Virus record (IMG/VR): IMGVR_UViG_3300032313_000668 | Location: 54,252-118,251 of that record | DNA length: 64,000 nucleotides | Reading direction: 5' to 3' (one strand) | From: a virus | In this document: positions 1-9,740 of the stretch, one piece after another | Layout of the letters: every line of letters starts with the position of its first letter | Position numbering within the stretch: the first letter of the stretch is position 1 | Translations under genes and position numbers: made by a program | The notes under the pieces: generated by a model | The model's database searches: none | The model's input: only the letters and a program-made list of their open reading frames with translations | Told to the model about the DNA's origin: nothing

Positions 1-26
1 TCAATTAGAACGTAAAGACCTTCCAT
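1..26 (-). CDS. 5' end of an unknown gene (partial)
   Basis: The ATG at 24-26 overlaps the TAA stop of the preceding gene (TAATG), the same coupling used throughout this operon. Only eight codons (MEGLYVLI) are in the window, so nothing can be said about function. Confidence 0.5.
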
Positions 27-376
27 TAGATGTAGTCCTCTCCATACTTGGCATCCATAGCATCTGCATATATCTGCTCGTCTGCAATAAGGTCATCAAT
101 TTCATCAGCAGTTTCACCTTCAATAGGGTGTAGTGCAATTCCGTTGATGTTATAGGCAGCAAGAAGAGCCCATCCTTCGGGGGTTGTTGGTATCTCTTCT
201 TCGGGTCTACTTAAAGTCAGTCCTTGAATACGGTCTTGGTCAAAGGCGCTAAAAGCTTCCTTACGACCCTCCGCAACAATATATTGTGCTTGCTTTTCAT
301 TAGCAACAATAGAGAACATGTAGTCCATGTCTCGAATAACATCACCGCTATAGAAGCGATATACCTGTGCAGTCAC
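26..376 (-). CDS. hypothetical protein, virion operon
   Basis: A 116-residue acidic protein that I do not recognise. It starts at a GTG two bases after the stop of the giant virion gene, with an AGGAAGGGAC Shine-Dalgarno inside the end of that gene. It ends by TAATG overlap with the next gene to the left. No signal peptide or membrane segment is seen. Its place in the portal operon suggests a virion or assembly role, which is inference only. Confidence 0.7.
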   Translation of the reverse strand: MTAQVYRFYSGDVIRDMDYMFSIVANEKQAQYIVAEGRKEAFSAFDQDRIQGLTLSRPEEEIPTTPEGWALLAAYNINGIALHPIEGETADEIDDLIADEQIYADAMDAKYGEDYI

Positions 377-377
377 T

Positions 378-3300
378 TTAGTCCCTTCCTGTCATCTTGC
401 GCCATTCATTAACATCAATAGCTTCAATTTCTTTTAGTCTCTGTATGATACGAGCCAACTGAGCAGGGCGCATTTGTCCTGGTTCTAATGACTCAAGATA
501 TTGAATCGCCTGTTGGATGCTCATATCTACAAGTTTCTTGTAAGCCTCAGCGCCTAGCTTCTTGGCCATTTGCTCAACAATAGCGCCACCATCACGTCCA
601 TAGCGACCAATTCTTAAAGCAAATTCCTTTGCATCATACATGTTTCGTGACTTGTCATCGTTAAGAGCAGAAGCAAATCCGTGGTCGATAGGTATGATAT
701 GAGCATTTTCATGTCCGTTATCTCCTACACCAGCAGCGTCAATATTTCCAAACTGGAAATTAACGTGGTGGCGGTCAGTATTACTAATAACTGCATCCAA
801 GATACCCATACGGATAGTGTCGATTAGGGTTGCTTTTTCAGCAGCACCTTCTGTGCGACCAATTTTGTTCTCGACATTAACAAATCCAGTAGCTGGTCCA
901 GTTAGGCGAAGAGTGTCACCAGCAAATGTCTGAACTACAACACCTGGGTCAAGTTCGTGCACCTCGGAGAATACACGACCACCAATTCCAAGAGCAGCAG
1001 TAATACGAGCAACTTCTGCTTCGGCGCGAGCTGCCTGCGGAGTCTGCTCACGTTTGAACATAAACTTCTGTCCAGTGGCTTTGTCAGTTACGAAGAAGTT
1101 CTCTCCGCTGTTAATACCAGTGCTTACCTGCTTGACTGTAAAACCAGTGTCCTGACCATCAATAACTAGGTCTCCATTTGGTCCAGCTTTTTTAGCTGCA
1201 GCAAAGAATTTTTTAGGCTCTATTGTCATTAAGCGAAGGCCAATTGCACCTAAGTCATTACGCTGTGGCTGGTAGAAGTCACGTTCTTGATGAAGCGCTA
1301 TTGCCAAATCAACTAGCTCTGAAGCAGTCTCCTTGTCTTTACCACTACTCTTTAGAAGCTCTGAAACTTTTTGTGCTACGGCTTGACGCTCGCGGAGGTC
1401 AAGTGCAGCCATTGGGTTAGCGTCACCATTGAAGAATTCCTGAATCTTATCTTTGAATGGGCGTAGGAAAGGAGAATCTTCAAAGACTTTATCATCAGCG
1501 AATAACGCTTTTATTTTTTCTTTTGCTTGGAATTTATTCTCCCCCGCTGCAACGCGGTCTTCAGCAAGTGCAATTGGGTCAACTTCTTCTAAGTTAATTC
1601 CAGCAAATGGACGTATAGGACGCTCTAGTACACGACGTACCATGAAGTCTTGCATCTCTTGAAGCTTGTCTCCAAACTCCTTATACTTCTCATCATTGGC
1701 ACCATTTAGACCACGAATTGCTTCGCTTAGGTTACTCATATCTGCTACTAGTGGGTCAGCAGCTGAACTTAAGTTATCGCGGAAGTTACGAAGATTATCT
1801 AGAGCACGAATTGGCTTGCGGTCAGCGTCTTCATCTTCATCTTTTGGAAGACGGTCGATAATTTGCTCAACTAATTTAAGGAAGTCATCCTTAGATTCCT
1901 TACCTTCTCCAGGCATAATGTCTTCTGGAAGCTCAGCGTTACGGCGAGCTAAGAACTTATCGCGGGCTTCACCTTTGAGTAGATTCTTTTTCTCAACTAG
2001 TTGGTCAAGAGCCTTCTGAGCAAACTCAGCAATCTGCTTTTCCTCATCGTTTCCGTATGCATTGACCTTCTCAATAATCTTCTGAAGAGGTGTGTCATCA
2101 AAATTCTTTAGAGCATTTTCGTCTCCATTAGCAAGACGTTCTGCAGCATCGAGACCTTTTTGAGCATATTCGCCAGCGCGACGAACTTGACGGTCTGCAT
2201 CAATTTCATTTGGCTGAGGAAGTTTCTCTTGAAGTGCCTTAAAGATATCTACAAGGTTGTCCTTGTCTAACTCAGCGGGAGTTCCAATAACTAGATTTTC
2301 ATCAAATGGCTTAGCAAGACGTTTCTTGTAAGCAGCAAGACGCTGTTCACGGAAGATAGCCTTGTTATCCTCGACTAGCTTGAGCATGTCCTCAAGCTTC
2401 TGAGCAATCTCATCTTGACGTGGGTCTTTACGACGACGCAATTGTTCAATAGCACGTTTGATTTCATAATCACCGATAGTGTCTGGGTCGTTATTCTCTA
2501 GTTGAGCTCGGTAACTACGGATTCTATCCGCTGCACGATATAAATCATCGTCTGCATCGCGTTCTTCAGATGTCGGAAGAAGTGCAATAACTGCATCAAG
2601 TGCACCAGCAACCTTTTCGCGGTTTAGTTCTTCGGCATTTGCTGGGAAAGCATCATCTGCAAGTGGTTGATTCATACGTTGAATGAACTTAGCGTGACGA
2701 ACTGCACGGTCAGCAAGAGCTTTTTCATTGATAACACCATTTAGTGCCTCAAGTTTATCTGCTAAAGCATTCTGAGCATCAGCATCAATTCCTGCTCTAC
2801 GGATGTACTTGATTGCACTATCTAGATAGTCTGGGTCTAAACGGTCAAAGTCTGCTTCACCAAGACGTTCTAGTTTGTCAATAGCGTTACGAACATACTG
2901 ACCACCTTGATATAAGTCTCGGTCAATGTCATAGTTTTGACGGTTTGGTAGACGGTTGTCGAACTCTTTCAAAACATCAATAACACCTTGACGATTTAGA
3001 GCATCAACATTCTCTGGGATAGCTACACCATCTATAGGATTCTTTAGATTCTCGGCAATTGCATCTGCACGCTTCTTGCGAATCTCTGCTTTCTTAGCAT
3101 CAATATTGTCACGAAGTTTCTCAAGCTCTGGAAGGATTTGAGCCTTTAGAGCAGGGTCAACAATTTTGCTTGCATAACGAATAGCATCGTTAATTTCATA
3201 TGAACCAACTCGGTCAACTGGACCACGACCTAATTCCTCATTCAACTCATCAATACGACGACGTGCCCAACGAGCATTGCGCTCTGCACGATTGTTGCGG

Positions 3301-6300
3301 AACTTGGGCATCTTTGCAGCAAGTTCACCTAGCTTGGCGCGAATTGCTTCGGGGTCTTCTAGGTCAACGAACGGGTCTCCTGCTGCCGCTGCAGGTGCTT
3401 CAGGAACTGGAGCAACCTCTGGAGCAACTTCTTCTACTGCAGGAGCTTCTGCTGCTGGAGCTTGAGGTGCTTCAACTGATGGAGCTTTTTCCTCTATTGC
3501 AGGTGCAGCTGGAACTGCTGGTGCTGCTGGAGCTTCTGCGTTATCCATGCGATAAACATTCGGAAGTTCAAAGCCCTTTGCAATTGGGTTGTACTCCCAC
3601 TGACGACCATTTGGGTACTCAACTTTGATGCGAACTGCACGGTCTAGGTCTTCAATTGCTACAACGCGACCAATGTTCTTGTCACCCTTTGTAGGTAGGA
3701 AGTCACCAACCTTTACATCACCTGCAGCAAAAGCCTGAGGCTTCACATTTTCTTTGAACCAATCAATGTCGTGTACAAATGAAGGCTTAGCAACTGGCTG
3801 TCCTTCTACGGCTTCTGGCACAACGCCATCAGCTACATTCTTTACATCGCCAACAACTTCTTCAACTTCTGCATCAGCAGCATCTACTGCTTCATTACCC
3901 TTACGAGGCTTCTTACGACGCTCTGCAAGTGCGATGTCCATTTCTTCTTGGTTCATCCAGTTAATGCGTGGCTCTGCATCGAAACGCTGCTTAGCAACGG
4001 CACCATCAACGTGACGCTGGAAGCGTGAAGCAAACTTACGAACGTCTCCGTTTGGATACTTAACTAGAACATAGTCAACGTATACAACACCCTTACGTTG
4101 TAGTCCACCAATTTCTCCTTGGACTTTACCAATTACTTCACCCTCGCCATACTTATCTGCCTTGGCTGGGTTTTCGTGAATAACCTTGTCACCAATTGCT
4201 AGTGGGTTACCGTTTGAGTCTGCGTAAAGACCTGCAAGCATGCGTAGGAACACCTGACGACGATACTTCTCAGGGATTGGAGGCAGGTTGCGACGCCCAC
4301 GACCATCTGAGCGAAGAAGCAAACCATCGCGCTGCTCTTTAATTTGCTCAGCAAGTGCATCAGCCATTGCATCAATGTTGTTGCGTCCGCCTTCAGAGGC
4401 TGCCTTGCGGTCAGGGAAGTTCTCAACAATCTGAGCAACTACTTCACCTTCGTCAACAACTTTTGCATCTGACTTGAAAACAATTTCTGCATCTACAAGC
4501 TGCGGAGTAATTTCGTTCTGACCTTCACCAACTGGTAGGTCCTCAACAACTTCAACAACTGGAAGTTGGTCAACGTTTGCTGGTTCCACACCAACAGCAA
4601 CTGACTTCTCTTTAGACTCTGGCTTACCTTCATTACGACGAGCAGCGTCTGCCTGCTCTACAGCAGCGCGACGTAGAAGTGCTTTACCTTCTGCCTCTGC
4701 ACCAGCTTGTGATAAGTAGCGTCCCTCGAATACATAAATTTCATTTCCTTCATTGTCAAGGATTCGACCCTTAGCAATAAATTCATCTCCGTCTTGAGTA
4801 ATCTCAAGTACAGCATTTCCAGCAGCAACAGTAACTGCTTGCTTGTTTACATCTTCAGGTGTGCGCTCTACTTCTGGAAGTGGTTCGCCTGCAAGTTCTG
4901 CACGGTTCTTAGGACGACGAACTTCATCTAGGAATGCATTTTGATTCCAGAAAACAACTTTCTGTTCGCCTTCAGGATTTTGGACAACAATACGGCGCTT
5001 GAATTCCTCGACACCAAATTCTTCTCCACCACGGATGGATACAACTTGGAAGAATTCTTCTTTGTCTTTAATAGCTTTAACAAAGTCTCCAGGACGTAAG
5101 TCATTAGCCTTAATTTCACCACGGAACAGCTGGTCAACCTTCTCAAGGTCATTAGCAAACTCAGGTTCTGCAATGCGCATCTTGCCGTCGGGGAATGCAG
5201 AATCAATCTGCACATCAACAAGGTCAGCTTGTGGCTTTGGAGCCTGCTCTGGATTATCCATTGCACCAACATTGTCGATTGGGCCTTCTGGAAGTGCAGC
5301 AGGAATCTCTTTCTGAATCTCTGCAAGGTCTACTGGCTTACCAGCAAGTCCATCACGAAGAGCCTTCTTTGCAACATAATCTGCAGCGGCTTTATTAAAC
5401 TCATCGATGCGTGGCTGTAGTGCTGCCATCTTTGCATCGTAGGCAGCCTTCTGTGCGTCTGCATCAAGAGCAGCTACACCGAAATCACCACTAGCAGCAA
5501 GGTCAATAAGTTTTGTAAATGCTTGAGCTGTCACTTCTGCATCATTTAGACCATCATGCCAGTTTTCATTTTTAATTCCTAGGAATTCGGCAATTACACC
5601 AAGACCCTTTTTATCTGGAGCATCTGGCGCATCCTTAAAGATTTCTGCAGCCATTCCCATGGTGTCAGCCATGCCAGCAGGGTTCCACTCAAGGCCAAGT
5701 TCTGCAGCCTTACGTTTCATAATTTCGTCGTCAAACTTTGCGTTCTGTGCAATAGCAAGTGGGTTTGCGCCAGCCCATTCTAAGAACTGCGCAAGTCCTT
5801 CTGCTTGACTTGGCTTATCAGCAAAGAACTCATCAGTTAGCGGATTGCCATCTGGGTCTTTTGCATTTTCCCCAGCGTATGTACCCTTAAGACTTCTGCC
5901 TGGGTTCATAAAGATATTGATACGGTCAACAATCTTGCCATCGCGCATCTTAACTGCAGCAATCTGCCAAGGTTCATTGCCGTCTTTTACATCTACGCCA
6001 GTTGTCTCAAAGTCAAAAACAATCAGGTCTTGACCTGCAAGCTTTTTCTTAAACTCTGCCCAATTACCTTGAGCTTCTTTAGCCCACTCAGCAAACTTGC
6101 CCATAAACGCTGGGTATGCAGGTTCGCGGGGTTTTGGTGGAAGTTTAATGTTGTCTTCAAGTTTATTTTCACCAGTAACATCACCAAAAGAAACAATTGG
6201 AAGATTCTCTGGTGGAATCCAACGACCCTTTACTTCTGCAAGCTTTGCTTCATGCTCAGCGTTGAGAGCTGTATCTTCAATTGGGAACCAACCACCCTTA

Positions 6301-9300
6301 GGTCCTCGACCTGCTGGACGGTGTAGCGAACCTTCACCAAGTTGCGGTGCTTGGTCTTCAGGAATGCCACGATAAACTTCAATGCGTGTGTCAGGCTTCC
6401 ACTGCTTCTCTTGTAGACCTTGACCTGGGTAATGACCAACAATAATAATCTTGTCGCCTTCTCCAGCCTTGATATCAACAATGCGGAAGTGGTCCTTAGT
6501 GCTAATGTCGCCAATCTGAAGGTCTTTTGCTTTTACCTTAACAATGAATGGGCCATTTGGTGGTCCACCAGCTGCGGCTGCAGGTAGTGCATCAGCCTGT
6601 GCAGCGTTATCAACAAATCCATCTTCTTCGCGCTTTGTTGGGTCAACAAAGTTTGCGCTAGCGGCTTGTACTGCAGCTTTATGTGCTGCTAGGTCTGCTG
6701 CATATTTTTCTTGTATGGCTGGGTCTTTTGCACCCCACTCGCCGTCAATCTTCTTCATGTCCTTGCGACCACCAACGTAGTCTTCAAGTTTTGGTTTATT
6801 TAGTGGTTCAGCGTTGCCCTTTGCAGGAGCAGCAGCACCACGAATAACTTCAATCTTTCCTTCAGCAAACCAGTCACGGTCTTGTGTTTGGTGACCTGGG
6901 TAATAGCCCTTAACGTTAATACGATTACGGCCCTTATCCTTTTGACCACCCTCACTCAAGTCTGCAGGGGCTGCAACTTCTTCAATAACAAAGAACTCGT
7001 TATCGCGAACTGCAATATCACCAGGCTGTAGATTTTTAGCAGCAACCATTTCACGACGTGGCTCGCCCATTGCAAGGTCAGCCTCTTGTGAACCTAGTCG
7101 TTCGACTCCTTCGGCAGCTTCTGCTCTTCCTTCAGCTCCCTGAGGTGCAATATCTGCTGGTAGTCCTGCCTTTGGTTCAGCGGCGTCGGGTCTTTGCGCG
7201 TTCTGCGGAGCTTGCTGCGGGGCTTCGGCTGGTTCTTCTTGGACATTTTCCCCTTCCAGTGCATCGACAATCTCTTGGTTAGACGGTTCGTTGTCGTTAC
7301 CTTCGGCATAGATGTCTTTAAGCAAGGCGTTTGTATCTTCACCTTGAAGCTGTAGTGCATCACGGATTGCTTCACCTGGAACAGAGGCTTGGTATGCCTC
7401 GCCCTCTGGTGTTTCTTGGGCAAGAATGCCATGTCCTGGCATGTTGTTTGCTGGCTCTACGGCACGACGAAGTTCACCCTTAAGTTCTTCTTTGTCATAT
7501 CCAAGAGCAATATCTACTGGGTTGTTTGAGAAACCTTCTGGAGCATCTGCTGGTACGTCAACGATGGCTTCATTAAATGGCTCGTTGTCTAAAGCAACAT
7601 ATCCCTCGGGGACATCCTGCTCTTGATTTTCTGGCAAATACTTTTTGTAGTCACCATTGTCAATAAAGTCGCGCTGCTCTTCAGGAGTCATGCCCTCGAT
7701 TAGAGGTGGCAATTCTTTTGTAGGAACTTTAGCAACAGGTGCTTCTGCAACGTCTGCTTCAGCAAGTGCATCAGCCATTTCTTTTTTCTCAAACTTGTAT
7801 AGGTCATCAAGGAACTTGTCAACATCGACGCCTTGTTCCTTCAGTGCGTTGTAAAGAGCTTCCGCTGGAACGCGCTCATCGCCTTCTTGGAATGGAAGAC
7901 GGCCAACACCTGTAGCAGGGTCTTCTGGAGTTCCTTCTACGGCATCCTTAAGAGATTCTTGCAACTCTTCTTGGTCAAACTTCTGTGCAAGTTCTGCAGG
8001 GTCATCTGTAAAGTCTGGAGACTCCTGACCATTGATTGGGCCCTCTGGCTTGTACTCATCGCGGTCTACTTCATAAGCACCCTTAGGAGCAAACCTTTCA
8101 CGGATACGCTCCATGAGACCAGGCTCTTCGTCTGGTAAGAAAACCTGACGCTCAGTATTGCGAAGCATCTCGCCAGAATCTCTATCAACGATAGAGCCAT
8201 CTGGAAGAAGCGCCCAGTTCTTACGTGGGTCTAGCGGAACTAGTCCACCATTCTTACGGAAGTCTTTTAGGCTCTTGCGGTACTCGCTTAGCTCTGCGCG
8301 AGATGCCTTCGGGTTACCAGGAATAAACTCTGTGCCCTCAGGGAATTCGCTAGCGCCGTCTTCTGGAAGTTCTGCAACTGGCTTGGCTGGTGGTTTATCT
8401 CCACCATCATCTCCGCCACCCATACGGTCTGGGCTTGGGTTTTCGTTTTTCTCAAAGCGTGGCTCATCTTGTCCAATAAAGTCTTGTACTTCTGCCCATG
8501 ACTGAACAGCAGCAAATGGACGGTCATCTTCTTGTCCTCGACGATTTACTAAAAATACTGGCTTGTTAGGGTCAAGCTCACCATTAGCGCCATCACCCTG
8601 TGCAACAACATTTTGGCCTTCACGCTCACGTTGCTGTGCCATTTCAAACTGGTCTTTAGCAAACTGATTGTTTTCCATTTTGATGACGTCATATGCATCA
8701 TCTGTGTACTTAACTCCGAGGTCAACGTTCTCGCCATAAAGGTCTTGGTCTTCTTTCTTTGGAGACCATGCATCATCGCGACGGAAACCTTCTGGTGCCT
8801 CAATCTCGATAAGGTCTGCTTCGTTAAGTACTGGGTCTTTTGCTGAAGCCTTTGCTGCACCCTTTGAGTAGCCATCCTTGGTCTGCTGACTTGGGATGAT
8901 TGCTTTAATTGCTTCTACATTGCCTGCTGGAACACGGAATAGTCTTCCATCTGGAGTTTCCATATCGAAAGTGTCGCCTTCGATTCCCTGAGAAACAGCG
9001 CGACCATTCAAATTCTGAATCATGCCATTAACACGACGGATAAGTGCACGGAGACCGCCACCCATTTCAGCAAAGCGACCCTTACGGTCACGACGCTGAC
9101 GCATTGCACGAGCACGACGAGCTGCAGAAGAGTTTCCATCTCCTAGAGCTGCAAGAAGTGCATACTGAGGAATTTGTCCTTCTGGGAAAGACTCGAGGCG
9201 AGCAACAGAGTATTCGTACTCTGCAGAAGCTGGGTGTGCAGTAAGTGCAGATGCAAGAAGTGTCTTGATTGCTGCGTCTTTAATAGTTGGGTCATCAGTC

Positions 9301-9740
9301 ACCCAACGGGCACGGGACTGCATCAATGATGCGGTAGTCATATCATGTGCACGAGTTGAACGTGGGTGTGCAACTGGAAGAAGGTCTGTGTGTTCTGGCT
9401 TACCGTTTAGGACACGGTTTTGTTGAGCAAGAGTGACGTACTGAGAAAGTTCTGTAAGAGCGCGGTGCTTGCGAACAGAGAAAGGCTCTGCTTCATTCTT
9501 AGCAATCGAGCGGTCAACAATTGTCAATGCTGCACGAGCTGTAACTAAACGAGTACCAGTAAATTCGGTGTTGGCTTCTTTAACAAGAGCGAGGGCAGCA
9601 TCTTTAATCTTTTGTGTCTGCTCTTCAATAGTGCTGAGATTCTTTGCACGCTTGATAGGTACGCAGTTAGGCACTTTTTTCCCGTTCTTCATTTTCATTC
9701 CGATTTGCTCGTATCCGTCCCAGCAAGGATTCTCAGCCAT
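378..9740 (-). CDS. giant polyvalent virion protein with DnaQ-like exonuclease and HipA-like kinase domains
   Basis: This 3120-residue protein starts by TAATG overlap with the upstream gene. The N-terminus carries a CWDGYEQIGMKMKNGKKVPN segment typical of phage head-associated proteins, then a helical domain ending in DLLPVAHPRST (about 118-128) that is shared with its neighbour. Acidic low-complexity linkers follow. Four small beta-type modules each open with an A-x-D-L-x-x-GD-like signature (about 903, 1075, 1546, 2012). A DEDDh exonuclease fold spans about 1235-1410 (DFETTG; NAKFDDE; HDGLNDAE). Pro/Ala-rich linkers lead into four or five helical repeats of about 130 residues (2145-2700). 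The C-terminus (about 2860-3060) has a HipA/PI3K-like kinase core with NTDRHHVNF and IPIDHGF. Family knowledge suggests a polyvalent protein packaged in the head and injected with DNA. Substrates of both enzymes are unknown. Confidence 0.85.
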   Translation of the reverse strand: MAENPCWDGYEQIGMKMKNGKKVPNCVPIKRAKNLSTIEEQTQKIKDAALALVKEANTEFTGTRLVTARAALTIVDRSIAKNEAEPFSVRKHRALTELSQYVTLAQQNRVLNGKPEHTDLLPVAHPRSTRAHDMTTASLMQSRARWVTDDPTIKDAAIKTLLASALTAHPASAEYEYSVARLESFPEGQIPQYALLAALGDGNSSAARRARAMRQRRDRKGRFAEMGGGLRALIRRVNGMIQNLNGRAVSQGIEGDTFDMETPDGRLFRVPAGNVEAIKAIIPSQQTKDGYSKGAAKASAKDPVLNEADLIEIEAPEGFRRDDAWSPKKEDQDLYGENVDLGVKYTDDAYDVIKMENNQFAKDQFEMAQQREREGQNVVAQGDGANGELDPNKPVFLVNRRGQEDDRPFAAVQSWAEVQDFIGQDEPRFEKNENPSPDRMGGGDDGGDKPPAKPVAELPEDGASEFPEGTEFIPGNPKASRAELSEYRKSLKDFRKNGGLVPLDPRKNWALLPDGSIVDRDSGEMLRNTERQVFLPDEEPGLMERIRERFAPKGAYEVDRDEYKPEGPINGQESPDFTDDPAELAQKFDQEELQESLKDAVEGTPEDPATGVGRLPFQEGDERVPAEALYNALKEQGVDVDKFLDDLYKFEKKEMADALAEADVAEAPVAKVPTKELPPLIEGMTPEEQRDFIDNGDYKKYLPENQEQDVPEGYVALDNEPFNEAIVDVPADAPEGFSNNPVDIALGYDKEELKGELRRAVEPANNMPGHGILAQETPEGEAYQASVPGEAIRDALQLQGEDTNALLKDIYAEGNDNEPSNQEIVDALEGENVQEEPAEAPQQAPQNAQRPDAAEPKAGLPADIAPQGAEGRAEAAEGVERLGSQEADLAMGEPRREMVAAKNLQPGDIAVRDNEFFVIEEVAAPADLSEGGQKDKGRNRINVKGYYPGHQTQDRDWFAEGKIEVIRGAAAPAKGNAEPLNKPKLEDYVGGRKDMKKIDGEWGAKDPAIQEKYAADLAAHKAAVQAASANFVDPTKREEDGFVDNAAQADALPAAAAGGPPNGPFIVKVKAKDLQIGDISTKDHFRIVDIKAGEGDKIIIVGHYPGQGLQEKQWKPDTRIEVYRGIPEDQAPQLGEGSLHRPAGRGPKGGWFPIEDTALNAEHEAKLAEVKGRWIPPENLPIVSFGDVTGENKLEDNIKLPPKPREPAYPAFMGKFAEWAKEAQGNWAEFKKKLAGQDLIVFDFETTGVDVKDGNEPWQIAAVKMRDGKIVDRINIFMNPGRSLKGTYAGENAKDPDGNPLTDEFFADKPSQAEGLAQFLEWAGANPLAIAQNAKFDDEIMKRKAAELGLEWNPAGMADTMGMAAEIFKDAPDAPDKKGLGVIAEFLGIKNENWHDGLNDAEVTAQAFTKLIDLAASGDFGVAALDADAQKAAYDAKMAALQPRIDEFNKAAADYVAKKALRDGLAGKPVDLAEIQKEIPAALPEGPIDNVGAMDNPEQAPKPQADLVDVQIDSAFPDGKMRIAEPEFANDLEKVDQLFRGEIKANDLRPGDFVKAIKDKEEFFQVVSIRGGEEFGVEEFKRRIVVQNPEGEQKVVFWNQNAFLDEVRRPKNRAELAGEPLPEVERTPEDVNKQAVTVAAGNAVLEITQDGDEFIAKGRILDNEGNEIYVFEGRYLSQAGAEAEGKALLRRAAVEQADAARRNEGKPESKEKSVAVGVEPANVDQLPVVEVVEDLPVGEGQNEITPQLVDAEIVFKSDAKVVDEGEVVAQIVENFPDRKAASEGGRNNIDAMADALAEQIKEQRDGLLLRSDGRGRRNLPPIPEKYRRQVFLRMLAGLYADSNGNPLAIGDKVIHENPAKADKYGEGEVIGKVQGEIGGLQRKGVVYVDYVLVKYPNGDVRKFASRFQRHVDGAVAKQRFDAEPRINWMNQEEMDIALAERRKKPRKGNEAVDAADAEVEEVVGDVKNVADGVVPEAVEGQPVAKPSFVHDIDWFKENVKPQAFAAGDVKVGDFLPTKGDKNIGRVVAIEDLDRAVRIKVEYPNGRQWEYNPIAKGFELPNVYRMDNAEAPAAPAVPAAPAIEEKAPSVEAPQAPAAEAPAVEEVAPEVAPVPEAPAAAAGDPFVDLEDPEAIRAKLGELAAKMPKFRNNRAERNARWARRRIDELNEELGRGPVDRVGSYEINDAIRYASKIVDPALKAQILPELEKLRDNIDAKKAEIRKKRADAIAENLKNPIDGVAIPENVDALNRQGVIDVLKEFDNRLPNRQNYDIDRDLYQGGQYVRNAIDKLERLGEADFDRLDPDYLDSAIKYIRRAGIDADAQNALADKLEALNGVINEKALADRAVRHAKFIQRMNQPLADDAFPANAEELNREKVAGALDAVIALLPTSEERDADDDLYRAADRIRSYRAQLENNDPDTIGDYEIKRAIEQLRRRKDPRQDEIAQKLEDMLKLVEDNKAIFREQRLAAYKKRLAKPFDENLVIGTPAELDKDNLVDIFKALQEKLPQPNEIDADRQVRRAGEYAQKGLDAAERLANGDENALKNFDDTPLQKIIEKVNAYGNDEEKQIAEFAQKALDQLVEKKNLLKGEARDKFLARRNAELPEDIMPGEGKESKDDFLKLVEQIIDRLPKDEDEDADRKPIRALDNLRNFRDNLSSAADPLVADMSNLSEAIRGLNGANDEKYKEFGDKLQEMQDFMVRRVLERPIRPFAGINLEEVDPIALAEDRVAAGENKFQAKEKIKALFADDKVFEDSPFLRPFKDKIQEFFNGDANPMAALDLRERQAVAQKVSELLKSSGKDKETASELVDLAIALHQERDFYQPQRNDLGAIGLRLMTIEPKKFFAAAKKAGPNGDLVIDGQDTGFTVKQVSTGINSGENFFVTDKATGQKFMFKREQTPQAARAEAEVARITAALGIGGRVFSEVHELDPGVVVQTFAGDTLRLTGPATGFVNVENKIGRTEGAAEKATLIDTIRMGILDAVISNTDRHHVNFQFGNIDAAGVGDNGHENAHIIPIDHGFASALNDDKSRNMYDAKEFALRIGRYGRDGGAIVEQMAKKLGAEAYKKLVDMSIQQAIQYLESLEPGQMRPAQLARIIQRLKEIEAIDVNEWRKMTGRD

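Noticed and set aside
1666-2019. 117-residue rightward ORF and several others inside 378-9740
   Set aside because: Ser/Arg-rich antisense shadows of the giant gene with no Shine-Dalgarno and no family likeness.
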